Source of the DNA: an uncultured Acidobacteriia bacterium | Lineage (GTDB): Bacteria > Acidobacteriota > Terriglobia > Bryobacterales > Bryobacteraceae | Direction of reading: 5' to 3' | Length of the DNA stretch: 64,000 nt | Assembly (NCBI GenBank): GCA_903851195.1 | Contig: CAINNJ010000055.1 | Location: forward strand, 62,001 to 126,000 | Shown: piece by piece, positions 44,159 through 53,324 of the stretch | Layout of the letters: each line of letters begins with the position of its first letter | Position numbering within the stretch: position 1 is the stretch's first letter | Notes under the pieces: model-generated | What the model saw: only the letters and a program-made list of their open reading frames with translations | What the model was told of the DNA's origin: nothing | Databases searched by the model: none | Position numbers and translations under genes: made by a program

Positions 44159-45373
44159 TTAATGCGCCGCCCACTGCACGGTGCTCAGATCGATGCCTTC
44201 TTTCACCATCTCGTACAACGGCGAAAGTTCCCGCAGCTTGCTGACCACGTCGATCAGCTTGTCCGCGACATAATCGATCTCTTCTTCCGTGTTGAACCGG
44301 CCGATACCGAACCGGATCGACGAATGCGCCAGGTCGTCGCCCAGTCCCAGCGCTTTCAGCACATAACTCGGTTCCAGCGTCGCCGACGTGCAGGCCGACC
44401 CGCTCGAAACCGCCACATCGTTAATCCCCATCAGCAGCGACTCGCCTTCCACATAAAGGAAGCTCATATTGAGGTTGTGCGGCAGCCTGTGCTCCATCGA
44501 ACCATTGATGAACACTTCGTCCAGACCCGCTTCCAGCTTGTTCTTCAGCCGGTCTCGCAACCCGCGCAGCCGCGTCATCTCTTCCGGCATCTCGCGATGC
44601 GCAATCGCGCACGCCTCGCCCAGCCCGACAATTCCCGGAACGTTCAGCGTTCCCGAGCGCATCCCGCGCTCATGCCCGCCGCCATCCATCTGCGCCGTGA
44701 TCTGCACACGCGGACTCTTGCGGCGCACATACAGCGCGCCCACGCCCTTCGGACCATACAGCTTATGCGCCGTGATCGACATGATGTCGATGTTGTCCGT
44801 GTTCACGTTCACCGGAACCTTGCCGATCGCCTGCACGCCGTCCGTATGGAACAGAACGCCGCGCTCCCGGCACATCTTCCCGATCTCCGCGATCGGCTGA
44901 ATCACGCCGATCTCGTTGTTCGCGTACATGATCGAGACCAGAATCGTCTTGTCCGTGAACGATTCCTTCAGCATCTCCAGATCGATCAGCCCGTCGCCCT
45001 TGAGCGGCAAGTACGTCACGCGGCAGCCGTTCTTTTCGAGCTTCTTGCAGGTGTCGAGCACCGCCTTGTGCTCGGTCGCGGCCGTGATGATGTGATTGCC
45101 CTTTTCGGCATACATCTCCGCCACGCCCTTAATCGCCAGATTGTTCGATTCCGTCGCCCCGCTGGTGAAAATGATCTCGCGCGGCGTCGTCCCGATCAGG
45201 TCGGCAATCTGCTTGCGGGCCTTATCCACGGCCTGTTCCGCCACCCAGCCGAATTCATGATTGCGGCTGGCCGCGTTTCCGAAATATTCCGTAAAATACG
45301 GCATCATCGCATCCAGCACGCGCGGATCCATGCGCGTTGTCGCGTGGTTGTCGAGATAAATAGGCGTTTTCAT
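44159..45373 (-). CDS. iscS: IscS cysteine desulfurase
   Basis: A PLP-dependent desulfurase supplying sulfur to IscU. It begins with [17 protein letters not shown]. The PLP lysine lies in [20 protein letters not shown], and the mobile-loop active-site cysteine in [20 protein letters not shown]. The group I (IscS) loop length is intact. ATG 45373 (MKTPIYLDN) is preferred over the TTG three codons upstream. It is followed directly by iscU. Confidence 0.95.
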   Translation of the reverse strand: MKTPIYLDNHATTRMDPRVLDAMMPYFTEYFGNAASRNHEFGWVAEQAVDKARKQIADLIGTTPREIIFTSGATESNNLAIKGVAEMYAEKGNHIITAATEHKAVLDTCKKLEKNGCRVTYLPLKGDGLIDLEMLKESFTDKTILVSIMYANNEIGVIQPIAEIGKMCRERGVLFHTDGVQAIGKVPVNVNTDNIDIMSITAHKLYGPKGVGALYVRRKSPRVQITAQMDGGGHERGMRSGTLNVPGIVGLGEACAIAHREMPEEMTRLRGLRDRLKNKLEAGLDEVFINGSMEHRLPHNLNMSFLYVEGESLLMGINDVAVSSGSACTSATLEPSYVLKALGLGDDLAHSSIRFGIGRFNTEEEIDYVADKLIDVVSKLRELSPLYEMVKEGIDLSTVQWAAH

Positions 45374-45392
45374 GTGTCCCAACCCTGTTCTT

Positions 45393-45878
45393 CTATAAAA
45401 CGTGATGTCCCGGCGTGACGCCCGGATTCAGTTCCGCCATCCTGGACGGCGTCATTAACTGTGTCAGCTTCGCGGACGGCGCTTCCGATAAGTCCGTGAT
45501 GGAAAAATTGTGCAGCAGTTCGAGAATCGCCTCATGCACCCGGCGAAGAGGCTCCCGCACCGTGCAGTTGTCCGACTGCTCGCACGTTCCGTGCTCCGTG
45601 AAGCAGTGCGTCAGAATCACCGGCCCGTCGATCGCCCGCACCACTTCGAGCGCGCTGATGTTTCGCGGATCCCGGGCCAGCTTGTAACCGCCGTTCGTGC
45701 CCGCCACCGACTGCAGAATTTTCGCCCGCGTCAGCATCTGCAGCACCTTCGCCAGAAGCGGCACCGGCAGATGATACGTGTCGGCAATATCCTTCGTGCT
45801 GGCCGTCGCTCCCGGCACCGAAGCCAGGTGCCGCAACGCGATCAGTCCGTAGTCCGCTTTTTTGGTGAGCTTGAGCAA
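45393..45878 (-). CDS. iscR: IscR-like Rrf2-family iron-sulfur regulator
   Basis: An Rrf2 winged-helix regulator of 161 residues, [19 protein letters not shown], with recognition-helix segment [13 protein letters not shown] and [13 protein letters not shown] in the wing. Three cysteines in [14 protein letters not shown] can hold an Fe-S cluster, as in IscR. It heads the ISC operon. The only sensible start is TTG 45878, 8 nt after a clear palindromic operator, so it probably represses its own operon when clusters are plentiful. Confidence 0.9.
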   Translation of the reverse strand: MLKLTKKADYGLIALRHLASVPGATASTKDIADTYHLPVPLLAKVLQMLTRAKILQSVAGTNGGYKLARDPRNISALEVVRAIDGPVILTHCFTEHGTCEQSDNCTVREPLRRVHEAILELLHNFSITDLSEAPSAKLTQLMTPSRMAELNPGVTPGHHVL

Positions 45879-45885
45879 AATCGAA

Positions 45886-45939
45886 TCAGGACACTTTTGG
45901 TCCTGAATTGAGAATAGCGCTCAAAAACGCGGGAGTCAA
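45886..45939 (-). promoter_or_regulatory. ISC operon promoter and Rrf2-type operator
   Basis: On the minus strand, TTGACT (45934-45939), exactly 17 bp, then TATTCT (45911-45916) form a good sigma-70 promoter. Transcription would start near 45904. A palindrome TCAGGAC-N7-GTCCTGA (45886-45906) covers that start point, well placed for repression by IscR. The iscR TTG start codon follows at 45878. Confidence 0.7.
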
Positions 45940-45940
45940 C

Positions 45941-46363
45941 TCAGCGGCCAAACCGGTGCCACTGGCCATCGTTGACGAAATGCTGCTCGATAATGACGAC
46001 CGGCGCGGGCGCGACGACGTAGGGTTGCACCACCGGCGCGGGCGGATATGCATAGACGTAAGGATAATAACTGTACGGGTATCCATAACCGTAGCTGAAC
46101 CCCAGCCCCCCGTAGGGATAGCCGCCATATCCGAATCCATACCCATAGCCGCCCCGAAAGCCATAGCCGCCGCCATAGCCACCCCGGAATCCATAGCCGC
46201 CACCACCATAACCACCCCGATAGCCGCCACCCGCCCGAACGCCGCCACCACCACCCCGGAAGCCCCCGCCACCGCCGAAACCACGTGCCCCGCCACCGCG
46301 CTGCCCAAAGCAAACCGCAACCGATATCAGAAGGAAGAAGACAATAAGAGAAAGTCTGCGCAT
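45941..46363 (-). CDS. Secreted Gly/Tyr/Arg-rich small protein
   Basis: A signal peptide (MRRLSLIVFFLLISVAVCFG) is followed by about 70 residues dominated by Gly, Tyr, Phe and Arg (YGFRGGYGGGYGFRGG-like units), then a Pro/Val/Tyr segment. The end is IIEQHFVNDGQWHRFGR. Low complexity prevents family assignment. Such proteins may be envelope or matrix components. It lies just upstream of the isc promoter, transcribed in the same direction. Confidence 0.7.
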   Translation of the reverse strand: MRRLSLIVFFLLISVAVCFGQRGGGARGFGGGGGFRGGGGGVRAGGGYRGGYGGGGYGFRGGYGGGYGFRGGYGYGFGYGGYPYGGLGFSYGYGYPYSYYPYVYAYPPAPVVQPYVVAPAPVVIIEQHFVNDGQWHRFGR

Positions 46364-46401
46364 ACAGCCTCCGCTCTGAGCATACTCCCAAAATCCTCCG
46401 A

Positions 46402-47790
46402 ATGACTGACTACGACCTCGTCGACTACCCCTCCAAACCCTTCCCCCAGTGCCACCCCGACCGCCTCGCCCTCATGGCCCGCCTGTTCGGTCTGAAGCCT
46501 CCCCCGGTTGAGACCTCCCGTGTCCTCGAAATCGGCTGCGGCGACGGCCTCAACCTCATCGCCTCGGCCGTCGTCCTCCCCGGCGCGGCTTTCCACGGCG
46601 TGGATATCAGCGCCGCCGCCACCCGCCGCGGCCGCCGTCTGATCCGCGAAACCGGCCTGAAAAACGTCCGCCTCGAAACCCGTGACTTCCGCGATCTCCC
46701 CCCGAAAACCCGGAAGTTCGACTACGTCATCGCCCACGGCCTCTACTCCTGGGTGCCCGCCGAAATCCGCGACGCCCTGCTTGCCGGCATCCGGTCCGTG
46801 CTGTCCCCCCACGGAATCGCCTTCGTCAGCTACAACACGTACCCCGGCGCGTACCTTCGCCAAATGGTGCGGGAAATGGCCGCAATCGCCGCAGGTACGG
46901 ACCTGGCCGCCACCCGCGCCTGGCTCGAATCCGCGACCAACCTGCCGGACGCCCCCGCCATCTACCGCGCCGTAGTGGCCGACGAAGCCCGCGATATGCT
47001 CCGCCGCGAAGACGGAGCCCTCTTCCACGACGACCTCTCCGCCACCAACCAGCCCGTCTGGTTCCGCGACTTCGCCGCCCACGCCGCAGCCCACGGTCTG
47101 CAATACGTCGCCGAAGCCGATCTCGCCGGCACCGCCCGCGTCAGCCAGATCCCGGACCGCCTCCAGCGCGAACAACACGCCGATTTCCACCTCGGCCGCC
47201 GCTTCCGCCAGACGCTCCTCTGCCACGCGGCCCAATCTGTCGCCGACGAACCGGACCCCGCCGCCCTCGAAAACACCTTCGCCGGAGCGCCCGTCGACCC
47301 CGCCATCCCCCATCCCGACGGCGCTTTCGAATACGTGAACCGCACCGGCGCCCGCATCCGCACCACCGACGCCGGACACCGCGCCATCCTCGACTCCCTC
47401 GCCGCCGCCTGGCCCGTCTACCTGCCCGTCAGCCGCTTCGGACGCGCCGCCTGCCCGCGCTTCGCCGACCTGTTCGCCGCCGGAATTCTCGACCTGCGCA
47501 CCGTAGCCCCGCCCGCGCCAAAACGCCGGCCAGCCCGTCCCCACGCCAGTCCGCTCGCCCGCTCCCAAACCGGCAGCGGAGCGCCCCTCACCACGCTCCA
47601 CCACCTCGAACTCTTCATCGCCAGCGAATCCCTGCAAGCCGTTCTGGCCCTCGCCGATGGCTCCCGGACCCGCGCCCAACTCCTCCGCGACCTCCGGAAA
47701 CTTTACCCGGACGACTCCCGCGAAGCCGTAGCCGCTGCCCTCGAACAACACCTCGAGGAACTCCGCCTCTACGGCCTGCTGCTCGCGTAA
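46402..47790 (+). CDS. SAM methyltransferase with regulatory domain (PKMT-like)
   Basis: A class I Rossmann methyltransferase with SAM motif VLEIGCGDGLNLIA, acidic motif GVDISAAATRRG and YVIAHGLYSWVP. Next is a methyltransferase regulatory domain (HDDLSATNQPVWFRDFAAHA, LQYVAEADL). The C-terminal domain, ending LEQHLEELRLYGLL, is winged-helix-like. The architecture resembles the rickettsial protein lysine methyltransferases PKMT1/2 that modify outer-membrane proteins. Whether this one methylates lysines is inference. It is probably monocistronic, diverging from the Gly-rich gene. Confidence 0.82.
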   Translation: MTDYDLVDYPSKPFPQCHPDRLALMARLFGLKPPPVETSRVLEIGCGDGLNLIASAVVLPGAAFHGVDISAAATRRGRRLIRETGLKNVRLETRDFRDLPPKTRKFDYVIAHGLYSWVPAEIRDALLAGIRSVLSPHGIAFVSYNTYPGAYLRQMVREMAAIAAGTDLAATRAWLESATNLPDAPAIYRAVVADEARDMLRREDGALFHDDLSATNQPVWFRDFAAHAAAHGLQYVAEADLAGTARVSQIPDRLQREQHADFHLGRRFRQTLLCHAAQSVADEPDPAALENTFAGAPVDPAIPHPDGAFEYVNRTGARIRTTDAGHRAILDSLAAAWPVYLPVSRFGRAACPRFADLFAAGILDLRTVAPPAPKRRPARPHASPLARSQTGSGAPLTTLHHLELFIASESLQAVLALADGSRTRAQLLRDLRKLYPDDSREAVAAALEQHLEELRLYGLLLA

Positions 47791-47797
47791 TCCCGCT

Positions 47798-49846
47798 TTA
47801 CCAGACCCGGCACGACTTCGCGCCGCGCACCATCGGCTGCCCCGCCTTGCACCCGAACGCCGACTGGAACTCCGGCATATTCGACACCACCCCGTTCACC
47901 CGGAAACGATCGATCGCATGCGGATTCGTCTGCGCCTGCATCCGCTGAATCTCTTCCGTCTCGTTGTTGCACCACACCTGACCCCACCCCAGGAAGAACC
48001 GCTGCTGCTCCGTGAATCCATCCTTCTTCGGCAGCGTCTTGCCCGCCAGATCGTTCGCCAGCGCCATTAAAGCGATCCGCAGCCCGCCGTTGTCCGCCGT
48101 ATTCTCGCCCAGGGTCAGTTCGCCTTTCATGTGGACGCCCCCAGGCAGTTCGAACGCCGCATACTCCTTCACGATGCAGTCCGCCCGCTCCTGAAACGCC
48201 TTCGCATCCGCCGCGGTCCACCAGTCCGTCAGATTGCCCATCGCGTCGAACTGCCGCCCCTGGTCGTCGAAGCCGTGCGTCAGTTCGTGCCCGATCACCG
48301 CGCCGATCGCCCCGTAATTCGTCGCATCGTCCGCCTGTTTATCGAAAAACGGCGGCTGCAGAATTCCCGCCGGGAAATTGATGTTGTTCATCTGCGGATC
48401 GTAATAGGCATTCACCGTCGGCGGCGTCATGTACCACTCCCGCCGGCTCACCGGTTTCCCGATCTTCTGCAGTTGCCGGTTTACCTCGAACTCATTGGCG
48501 CGCAGCGAATTCCCCATCGCATCCCCGCGAACAATACGCAGCGCCGAATAGTCGCGCCACTCATCCGGATACCCGATCTTATTCGTGATGGCGTGCAGTT
48601 TCTCCAGCGCCTTCTGCTTCGTCTGCGCCGTCATCCAGGTGAGCTGCTGCAGATCCTGCCCCATGGCGGCTTCCAGCTTTTTCACCATGTCCAGCGTGCG
48701 TTGCTTGCCTTCTTCGCCGAACGTGCGCTGCACGTACGCCTTGCCCACCGCCTCGCCCAGATCGCCGTCGGCCGCCTGCACGCAGCGCTTCCAGCGCGGT
48801 CTCTGTTCCTTCGCGCCGGTCAGGAACTTGCCGAAAAACGCAAAGTTCTCTTTGTCGAACGCCGTGGGCAGCAGCATCGCCTGACCGGCCACCAGCCGGA
48901 GCGTCATGTACGTCTTCCACACATCGAGCGGCGTGCCCTTCAGCAGCGCTTCCTGTCCTTTGAAGAAATCCGGCGTGGCCACATTCAGATTCGGCATCGG
49001 CGGCGCCTGCATCACGGCAAAATAGCGGCTCCAGCTGAACGAATCCGAGAGCGCCTCGAACTCCGCCAGCGTCATCTTGTGATAGACCTTTTCCGGATCG
49101 CGCCGCGTCGTCACGTCCAGCGACGCTTTCGCCAGAGCCGTCTCCAGTTGCATCACGGCCTCCGCCCGCTTCTCCGCCTCCGCCGCCGGCGCGCCCAGCA
49201 GCACCAGCATGCGCGTCAGATAGCCGACATACTCTTTCCGCGTCTCCACCGCTTTCGGATCGTCCCGGAAATAGTAATCCTTCTCTGGCAGTCCCAGGCC
49301 GCCCTGATCCGCCTGCCCGATCACCGCGTTCGAATCCTTCAGATCCTGTCCCGACGAAAGATTGAACAGGACGTTCACGCCCAATCGGTGCAGATGCGCC
49401 ACTTCCGTCGAAAGATCGCCCGTGTTCGCCATCGCGTTGATCCGGTCGAATTCCGGTTTCAGCGGGCCCGTGCCCTTCGCGTTGATCCCGCTCTCATCCA
49501 TGCAGGAGGCGTAGTAGTCGCCGATCTTCTGCAGGTTCGCATCGCCTGTCTTCGCGCCCGCCGCGGCCTCCTCCAGAATTTGCCGCAGGATCGCCCGGTT
49601 GCGCTCATCCAGTTCGCTGAACCGCCCCCACGTCGCATGGTCGTTCGGAATCGGATTATTCTTCAGCCACGTGCCGCACGCGAACTGGTAAAAGTCGTCG
49701 CACGGATTCGCCTTGCGATCTATCGCGCCCAGGTCGAAACCGGGCGTCACCCGCAGCGGGTCCGCCGTCTTCGCGGGACTGCCGCTTTGCGCGACCAGCG
49801 TCAGAGAACAAAGGGCGCCGGTAAGCGCCGCACGCAGAAAGTTCAT
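47798..49846 (-). CDS. M13-family zinc metallopeptidase (neprilysin/PepO type)
   Basis: A secreted M13 peptidase of 682 residues with signal peptide MNFLRAALTGALCSLTLVAQ. The N-terminal PCDDFYQFACGTWLKNNPIP is the family opening. The zinc site is AVIGHELTHGFDDQGRQFD (HExxH) and the third ligand is in GENTADNGG. It ends with the typical KSCRVW. I start at ATG 49846 because residues before it have no family similarity and overlap the divergent SDR gene. Confidence 0.92.
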   Translation of the reverse strand: MNFLRAALTGALCSLTLVAQSGSPAKTADPLRVTPGFDLGAIDRKANPCDDFYQFACGTWLKNNPIPNDHATWGRFSELDERNRAILRQILEEAAAGAKTGDANLQKIGDYYASCMDESGINAKGTGPLKPEFDRINAMANTGDLSTEVAHLHRLGVNVLFNLSSGQDLKDSNAVIGQADQGGLGLPEKDYYFRDDPKAVETRKEYVGYLTRMLVLLGAPAAEAEKRAEAVMQLETALAKASLDVTTRRDPEKVYHKMTLAEFEALSDSFSWSRYFAVMQAPPMPNLNVATPDFFKGQEALLKGTPLDVWKTYMTLRLVAGQAMLLPTAFDKENFAFFGKFLTGAKEQRPRWKRCVQAADGDLGEAVGKAYVQRTFGEEGKQRTLDMVKKLEAAMGQDLQQLTWMTAQTKQKALEKLHAITNKIGYPDEWRDYSALRIVRGDAMGNSLRANEFEVNRQLQKIGKPVSRREWYMTPPTVNAYYDPQMNNINFPAGILQPPFFDKQADDATNYGAIGAVIGHELTHGFDDQGRQFDAMGNLTDWWTAADAKAFQERADCIVKEYAAFELPGGVHMKGELTLGENTADNGGLRIALMALANDLAGKTLPKKDGFTEQQRFFLGWGQVWCNNETEEIQRMQAQTNPHAIDRFRVNGVVSNMPEFQSAFGCKAGQPMVRGAKSCRVW

Positions 49847-49880
49847 ATGTGCAACATTGTGGCATGTAGACTGGCCCCTT

Positions 49881-50606
49881 ATGGCAGTGGAATGGGGCAG
49901 CACGAGCGAGTTCGAAGGTAAAACCGCTCTCATTACGGGTGGCGCGACCGGGATCGGCCTTGGCATCGCGCGCGGTTTCGCGGCCGCGGGAGTTCACGTG
50001 ATCGCGGCCGGTCTCCCCGGTGTCGGCGCCCCGGAGCACGGCATCGAACTCCGCGACCTCGACGTCACCTCGCAAACGCAAACCAGCGCCCTGATCGCCA
50101 ACCTCGATCGTCTGGATATCCTGGTCAACTGCGCCGGCATCATCCGCCGTGACGACGAGTTCGACATGCCCGTCTTCGAACAGGTGATCGACATCAACCT
50201 GAACGGCGCCATGCGCCTGTGCGTGGCGTGCCGGCCCCTGCTGCGGGAATCCCGCGGCGCCATCGTCAACATCGCCTCCATGCTGACCTTTTTCGGCGGC
50301 CCGCGCGTTCCCGCCTACACGGCCAGCAAGGGCGGCATCGCCCAACTGACGCGCTCCCTCGCCGTTGCCTGGGCTGCCGAAGGAATTCGCGTGAACGCCG
50401 TCGCCCCCGGCTGGATTTCCACCCCGCTCACCGCAGCCCTCCAGGCCGACCCCCTGCGCTCCGCCCCCATCCTCGCGCGAACCCCCATGGGCCGCTGGGG
50501 CGAGCCCGCCGATGTCGCCGGCCCGGTGTTATTCTTGTGCTCGAAAGCGGCCGCCTTCGTCACCGGCGTCATTCTGCCGGTGGATGGCGGCTACTCCGTT
50601 TCCTGA
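49881..50606 (+). CDS. SDR-family oxidoreductase
   Basis: A 241-residue classical short-chain dehydrogenase: cofactor motif ALITGGATGIGLGIARGF, NCAGII, the catalytic Ser/Tyr/Lys in SMLTFFGGPRVPAYTASKGG (Y-x3-K), and VAPGWISTPLT. Its closing CSKAAAFVTGVILPVDGGYS is typical of 2-deoxy-gluconate or gluconate dehydrogenases. It starts at ATG 49881 and is followed 6 nt later by the cupin gene, so the two likely act in one pathway. Confidence 0.85.
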   Translation: MAVEWGSTSEFEGKTALITGGATGIGLGIARGFAAAGVHVIAAGLPGVGAPEHGIELRDLDVTSQTQTSALIANLDRLDILVNCAGIIRRDDEFDMPVFEQVIDINLNGAMRLCVACRPLLRESRGAIVNIASMLTFFGGPRVPAYTASKGGIAQLTRSLAVAWAAEGIRVNAVAPGWISTPLTAALQADPLRSAPILARTPMGRWGEPADVAGPVLFLCSKAAAFVTGVILPVDGGYSVS

Positions 50607-50612
50607 CACGAC

Positions 50613-51098
50613 ATGTCCGCCACCACCCACCCTCTATCTCCCGAACAGATTGTCGTTACCGCCGTCCCGGACGACGAACGTGTCTGGGTGCCGCAGGCCC
50701 CCAACGTCTGGTTCCGTCCGCTCATGCTGAACACCGTGGCCGGCCAGTGGTGCAATCTGCTGCGCGTCCGTAAAGCGGGCGTCCTCAGCCGCCACCGCCA
50801 TCCCGCGCCCGTGCACGGCTACGTGATCAAGGGTTCCTGGCGCTATCTGGAACACAACTGGATCGCCCGCGCCGGCGACTACGTCTTCGAACCGCCGGGC
50901 GAAACCCACACCCTTTATGTCGATGAGGACGTGGACGAGATGATCACGTTCTTCAATATTTCCGGCTGCATGTATTACGTCGACGAAAACGACAAATGCA
51001 CGTTCTTTGAAGACGTTTTCACCAAAATCGACATGTGCCGGAAACACTACACGGCCGTGGGTCTTGGCGAAGATTACGTCGACCGGTTCGTGCGGTAG
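50613..51098 (+). CDS. Cupin protein of the 2,4'-dihydroxyacetophenone dioxygenase family
   Basis: A cupin of 161 residues. VLSRHRHPAPVHGYVIKGSW supplies metal-binding histidines, and YVFEPPGETHTLYVDED the C-terminal cupin motif with Glu/His. The ending (CRKHYTAVGLGEDYVDRFVR) and strand order match 2,4'-dihydroxyacetophenone dioxygenase-like cupins, which cleave C-C bonds with Fe. Natural substrate here unknown. It is in an operon with the SDR gene. Confidence 0.82.
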   Translation: MSATTHPLSPEQIVVTAVPDDERVWVPQAPNVWFRPLMLNTVAGQWCNLLRVRKAGVLSRHRHPAPVHGYVIKGSWRYLEHNWIARAGDYVFEPPGETHTLYVDEDVDEMITFFNISGCMYYVDENDKCTFFEDVFTKIDMCRKHYTAVGLGEDYVDRFVR

Positions 51099-51099
51099 C

Positions 51100-52548
51100 T
51101 CATCCGCGCGGCCCTACATACCCCGGCCCGCCGCCGAACTGTTTCCAGTACAGTTCTTTGTACGGAGCCACGTGCGGCGGCGTTGCGTCCTCGTTTTCCA
51201 GCCGGGGCAGAACCGCGTCCCACCACTGGTCGTACGCCGCTTCCAGCTTCCGCGCCTCCGCTGCATACTTCGCCGCGACATTTACCTTTTCACCGGGATC
51301 CGCCTGTAAATCGAACAGCTCCCAGTTCTTCGCCGGCCCGATATTCACCATGCTGAACCGCGCGCTTCTCACGCTGCATTGCGTATACTTCGAAGCTGCC
51401 GCCTTGCCTTGTTCCCACCGGCCCACATGCGTGAACAGAGTTCGGTCCGCCCACGCCGCGCCGTGATCCCGCAGCAGCGGCAGCAGACTCCGCCCCTCGA
51501 CGCCAGCCCCCGGCGGAACCGCCGCGCCCGCCACTTCCGCCAGCGTGGCGAAGATGTCGATATGCGCCGTCAGCTTGTCCACATTGCCCGGCTGCAGCGT
51601 GCCCGTCCACCGGAAGAATGCCGGAACCCGCGTGCCGCCCTGCCACGGCGTCACCTTCGCGCCATGCATGCCCGCATTGAATACCTTCACGCCGGCCGTG
51701 CCGCCGTTGTCCGTCATGAAGATCAGCAAGGTATTCCGCTCGAGGCCCCACTCGTTCAGCCGGCTCATCAGTTTCCCGACGTTATCGTCGATATTCGTGA
51801 TCATGCCGAAGAACTTTTCCACGTCCTCGCCCAGATTCTTGCCCTTGTACATGCGCTGGTACTCTTCCGGACAGATCAGCGGCGCATGCGGCGCGTTCGG
51901 CGTAATGAACGCGAAAAACGGCGCGTCCCCGGCGCTCTTTTCCTCGATCCACCGCAGCGCCTGCTCGAAAAACACGTCCGTGCAGTAGCCCTGCGTGCGT
52001 TCGAAAACGCCGTTGTGCAGAATCGTCGGATTGAAATACGTATTCCCCGGCGCATCCGAACACGTTCCCGGATAATCCTGCCCGATTCCGCCGCAACCGT
52101 GGATAAATACCTCTCCGAATCCGCGCCGGTTCGGCTGGTAAGCGGGCGCGTCGCCCAAATGCCACTTGCCGAAAATACCCGTCGCGTACCCCGCGCCGTG
52201 CAACACCTGCGCCACCGTGGTGGCCCGCGGACTCATGCGCTCCCGCTCGAAAATCGTGTGCGTCACGCCGGACAGAAACTCGTGCCGCCCGGTCATCAGC
52301 GCGCAACGCGTGGGCGCGCAGGTCGGACTGACATGATAATCGGTCAGCCGGACACTCTGCTCGTACAGCCGGTCCAGATTCGGTGTCCGGATTACCGGAT
52401 TCCCGTGACACGCCAGGTCCCCGTACCCCTGATCGTCGGTCAGCACGAACACGATGTTAGGCCGCATGGTCGAACCCGCGCTCTCGCCCTCGCCCGTACA
52501 AAGCGACGCCCCGGCCAGTGCCGCCGCGAACTGCCGCCTCGTGGTCAT
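51100..52548 (-). CDS. Cys-type arylsulfatase, Tat-exported
   Basis: A sulfatase of 482 residues with Tat-like N-terminus (TTRRQFAAALAGASL). Metal residues are in PNIVFVLTDDQGYGDLACHG. The formylglycine cysteine is C77 in CAPTRCALMTGRHEF (CxPxR). GKWHLGD and FAFITPNAPHAPLICPEEY are typical. Activation needs a formylglycine-generating enzyme not encoded here. Its ATG overlaps the vapC stop (ATGA), so it is co-translated behind a toxin-antitoxin pair. Confidence 0.92.
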   Translation of the reverse strand: MTTRRQFAAALAGASLCTGEGESAGSTMRPNIVFVLTDDQGYGDLACHGNPVIRTPNLDRLYEQSVRLTDYHVSPTCAPTRCALMTGRHEFLSGVTHTIFERERMSPRATTVAQVLHGAGYATGIFGKWHLGDAPAYQPNRRGFGEVFIHGCGGIGQDYPGTCSDAPGNTYFNPTILHNGVFERTQGYCTDVFFEQALRWIEEKSAGDAPFFAFITPNAPHAPLICPEEYQRMYKGKNLGEDVEKFFGMITNIDDNVGKLMSRLNEWGLERNTLLIFMTDNGGTAGVKVFNAGMHGAKVTPWQGGTRVPAFFRWTGTLQPGNVDKLTAHIDIFATLAEVAGAAVPPGAGVEGRSLLPLLRDHGAAWADRTLFTHVGRWEQGKAAASKYTQCSVRSARFSMVNIGPAKNWELFDLQADPGEKVNVAAKYAAEARKLEAAYDQWWDAVLPRLENEDATPPHVAPYKELYWKQFGGGPGYVGPRG

Positions 52549-52979
52549 ACTTCCGCCGCGCTCCGGTCCGCCAGCCGTAATTCCGGATAATCCGGCCGGT
52601 AGTCGTCCTCGTTAAACGTAAGCAGCCGGTCGGCGCGCAACCACGCGTGGGAGCCGATGATGAAATCCGCCAGCAGGCGTCTCGGTTCACCACCCATCGA
52701 TTTCTTTCGCCGCGCGCAATACCTCGCGAACCGGGTACCGGCGTCCCTCCACACATCCCGACCCAACTCCGCATCCACTTCAATGCCGCCCCGGGCGAGG
52801 AACGCGTCCACAAACTCCGCCTGCACTTCCCGATACCCCAGCAGTTCCGCGTACACCGCCCCGCAAATCACCAGGCCGCCCTGTTGACGGGCGCGCAGCA
52901 ACATTCTTTCCGCCGTCTCACAGGCGGGCTGGCGCGCCCACAGAGTTGAAATGACGTTCGTATCGATCGCGGTTCTCAA
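52545..52979 (-). CDS. VapC-like PIN-domain toxin
   Basis: A PIN-domain ribonuclease of 144 residues. The acidic residues are D6 in AIDTNVIST, E45 in AVYAELLGY and D109 in LLADFIIGSHAW, plus LLTFNEDDYRPDYP near the end. VapC toxins usually cut tRNA or rRNA. The start TTG (52977-52979) overlaps the antitoxin stop in TTGA, typical of tightly coupled toxin-antitoxin modules. The stop overlaps the sulfatase start. Confidence 0.87.
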   Translation of the reverse strand: MRTAIDTNVISTLWARQPACETAERMLLRARQQGGLVICGAVYAELLGYREVQAEFVDAFLARGGIEVDAELGRDVWRDAGTRFARYCARRKKSMGGEPRRLLADFIIGSHAWLRADRLLTFNEDDYRPDYPELRLADRSAAEV

Positions 52980-53230
52980 AGTTCCGTCTCACGCCCTCTC
53001 ATCGCCCGTTCCTCCGCCACGATCTCTTCGATCGTTCCAGGCAACACCGAGGCGAGCGCGCCCCGATACTCGGCAAAGGGATTATCCGTTCGCGCCGCGG
53101 GCCGGATCGTGGTGGTTTCCCCCTCCAGCACGAACTCCACCCGGTCGCCTTCATGGATTCCCAGCCGTTTCCGTACTTCGGCGGGAATCGTGATCTGTCC
53201 TTTGCTGCTCATGGTGCCCGCAATAGTCAT
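52976..53230 (-). CDS. AbrB/MazE-type antitoxin
   Basis: An 84-residue protein with the SpoVT/AbrB swapped-hairpin DNA-binding domain (SSKGQITIPAEVRKRLGIHE, DRVEFVLEGETTTIRP). An acidic C-terminal tail (TIEEIVAEERAMRG) would neutralise the toxin. It begins at ATG 53230 (MTIAGTMSSKG), as the extra upstream residues are poorly family-like. It is first gene of the antitoxin-VapC-sulfatase unit and probably represses it. Confidence 0.87.
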   Translation of the reverse strand: MTIAGTMSSKGQITIPAEVRKRLGIHEGDRVEFVLEGETTTIRPAARTDNPFAEYRGALASVLPGTIEEIVAEERAMRGRETEL

Positions 53231-53324
53231 CTTTACCGATCCTCCCACCAACCAGCCTACCACACCTCCTTACCTTCCATCCTTACTATCCTTCCTGGCC
53301 GCCCTTCCCTTCCTCCCGTCGGCG

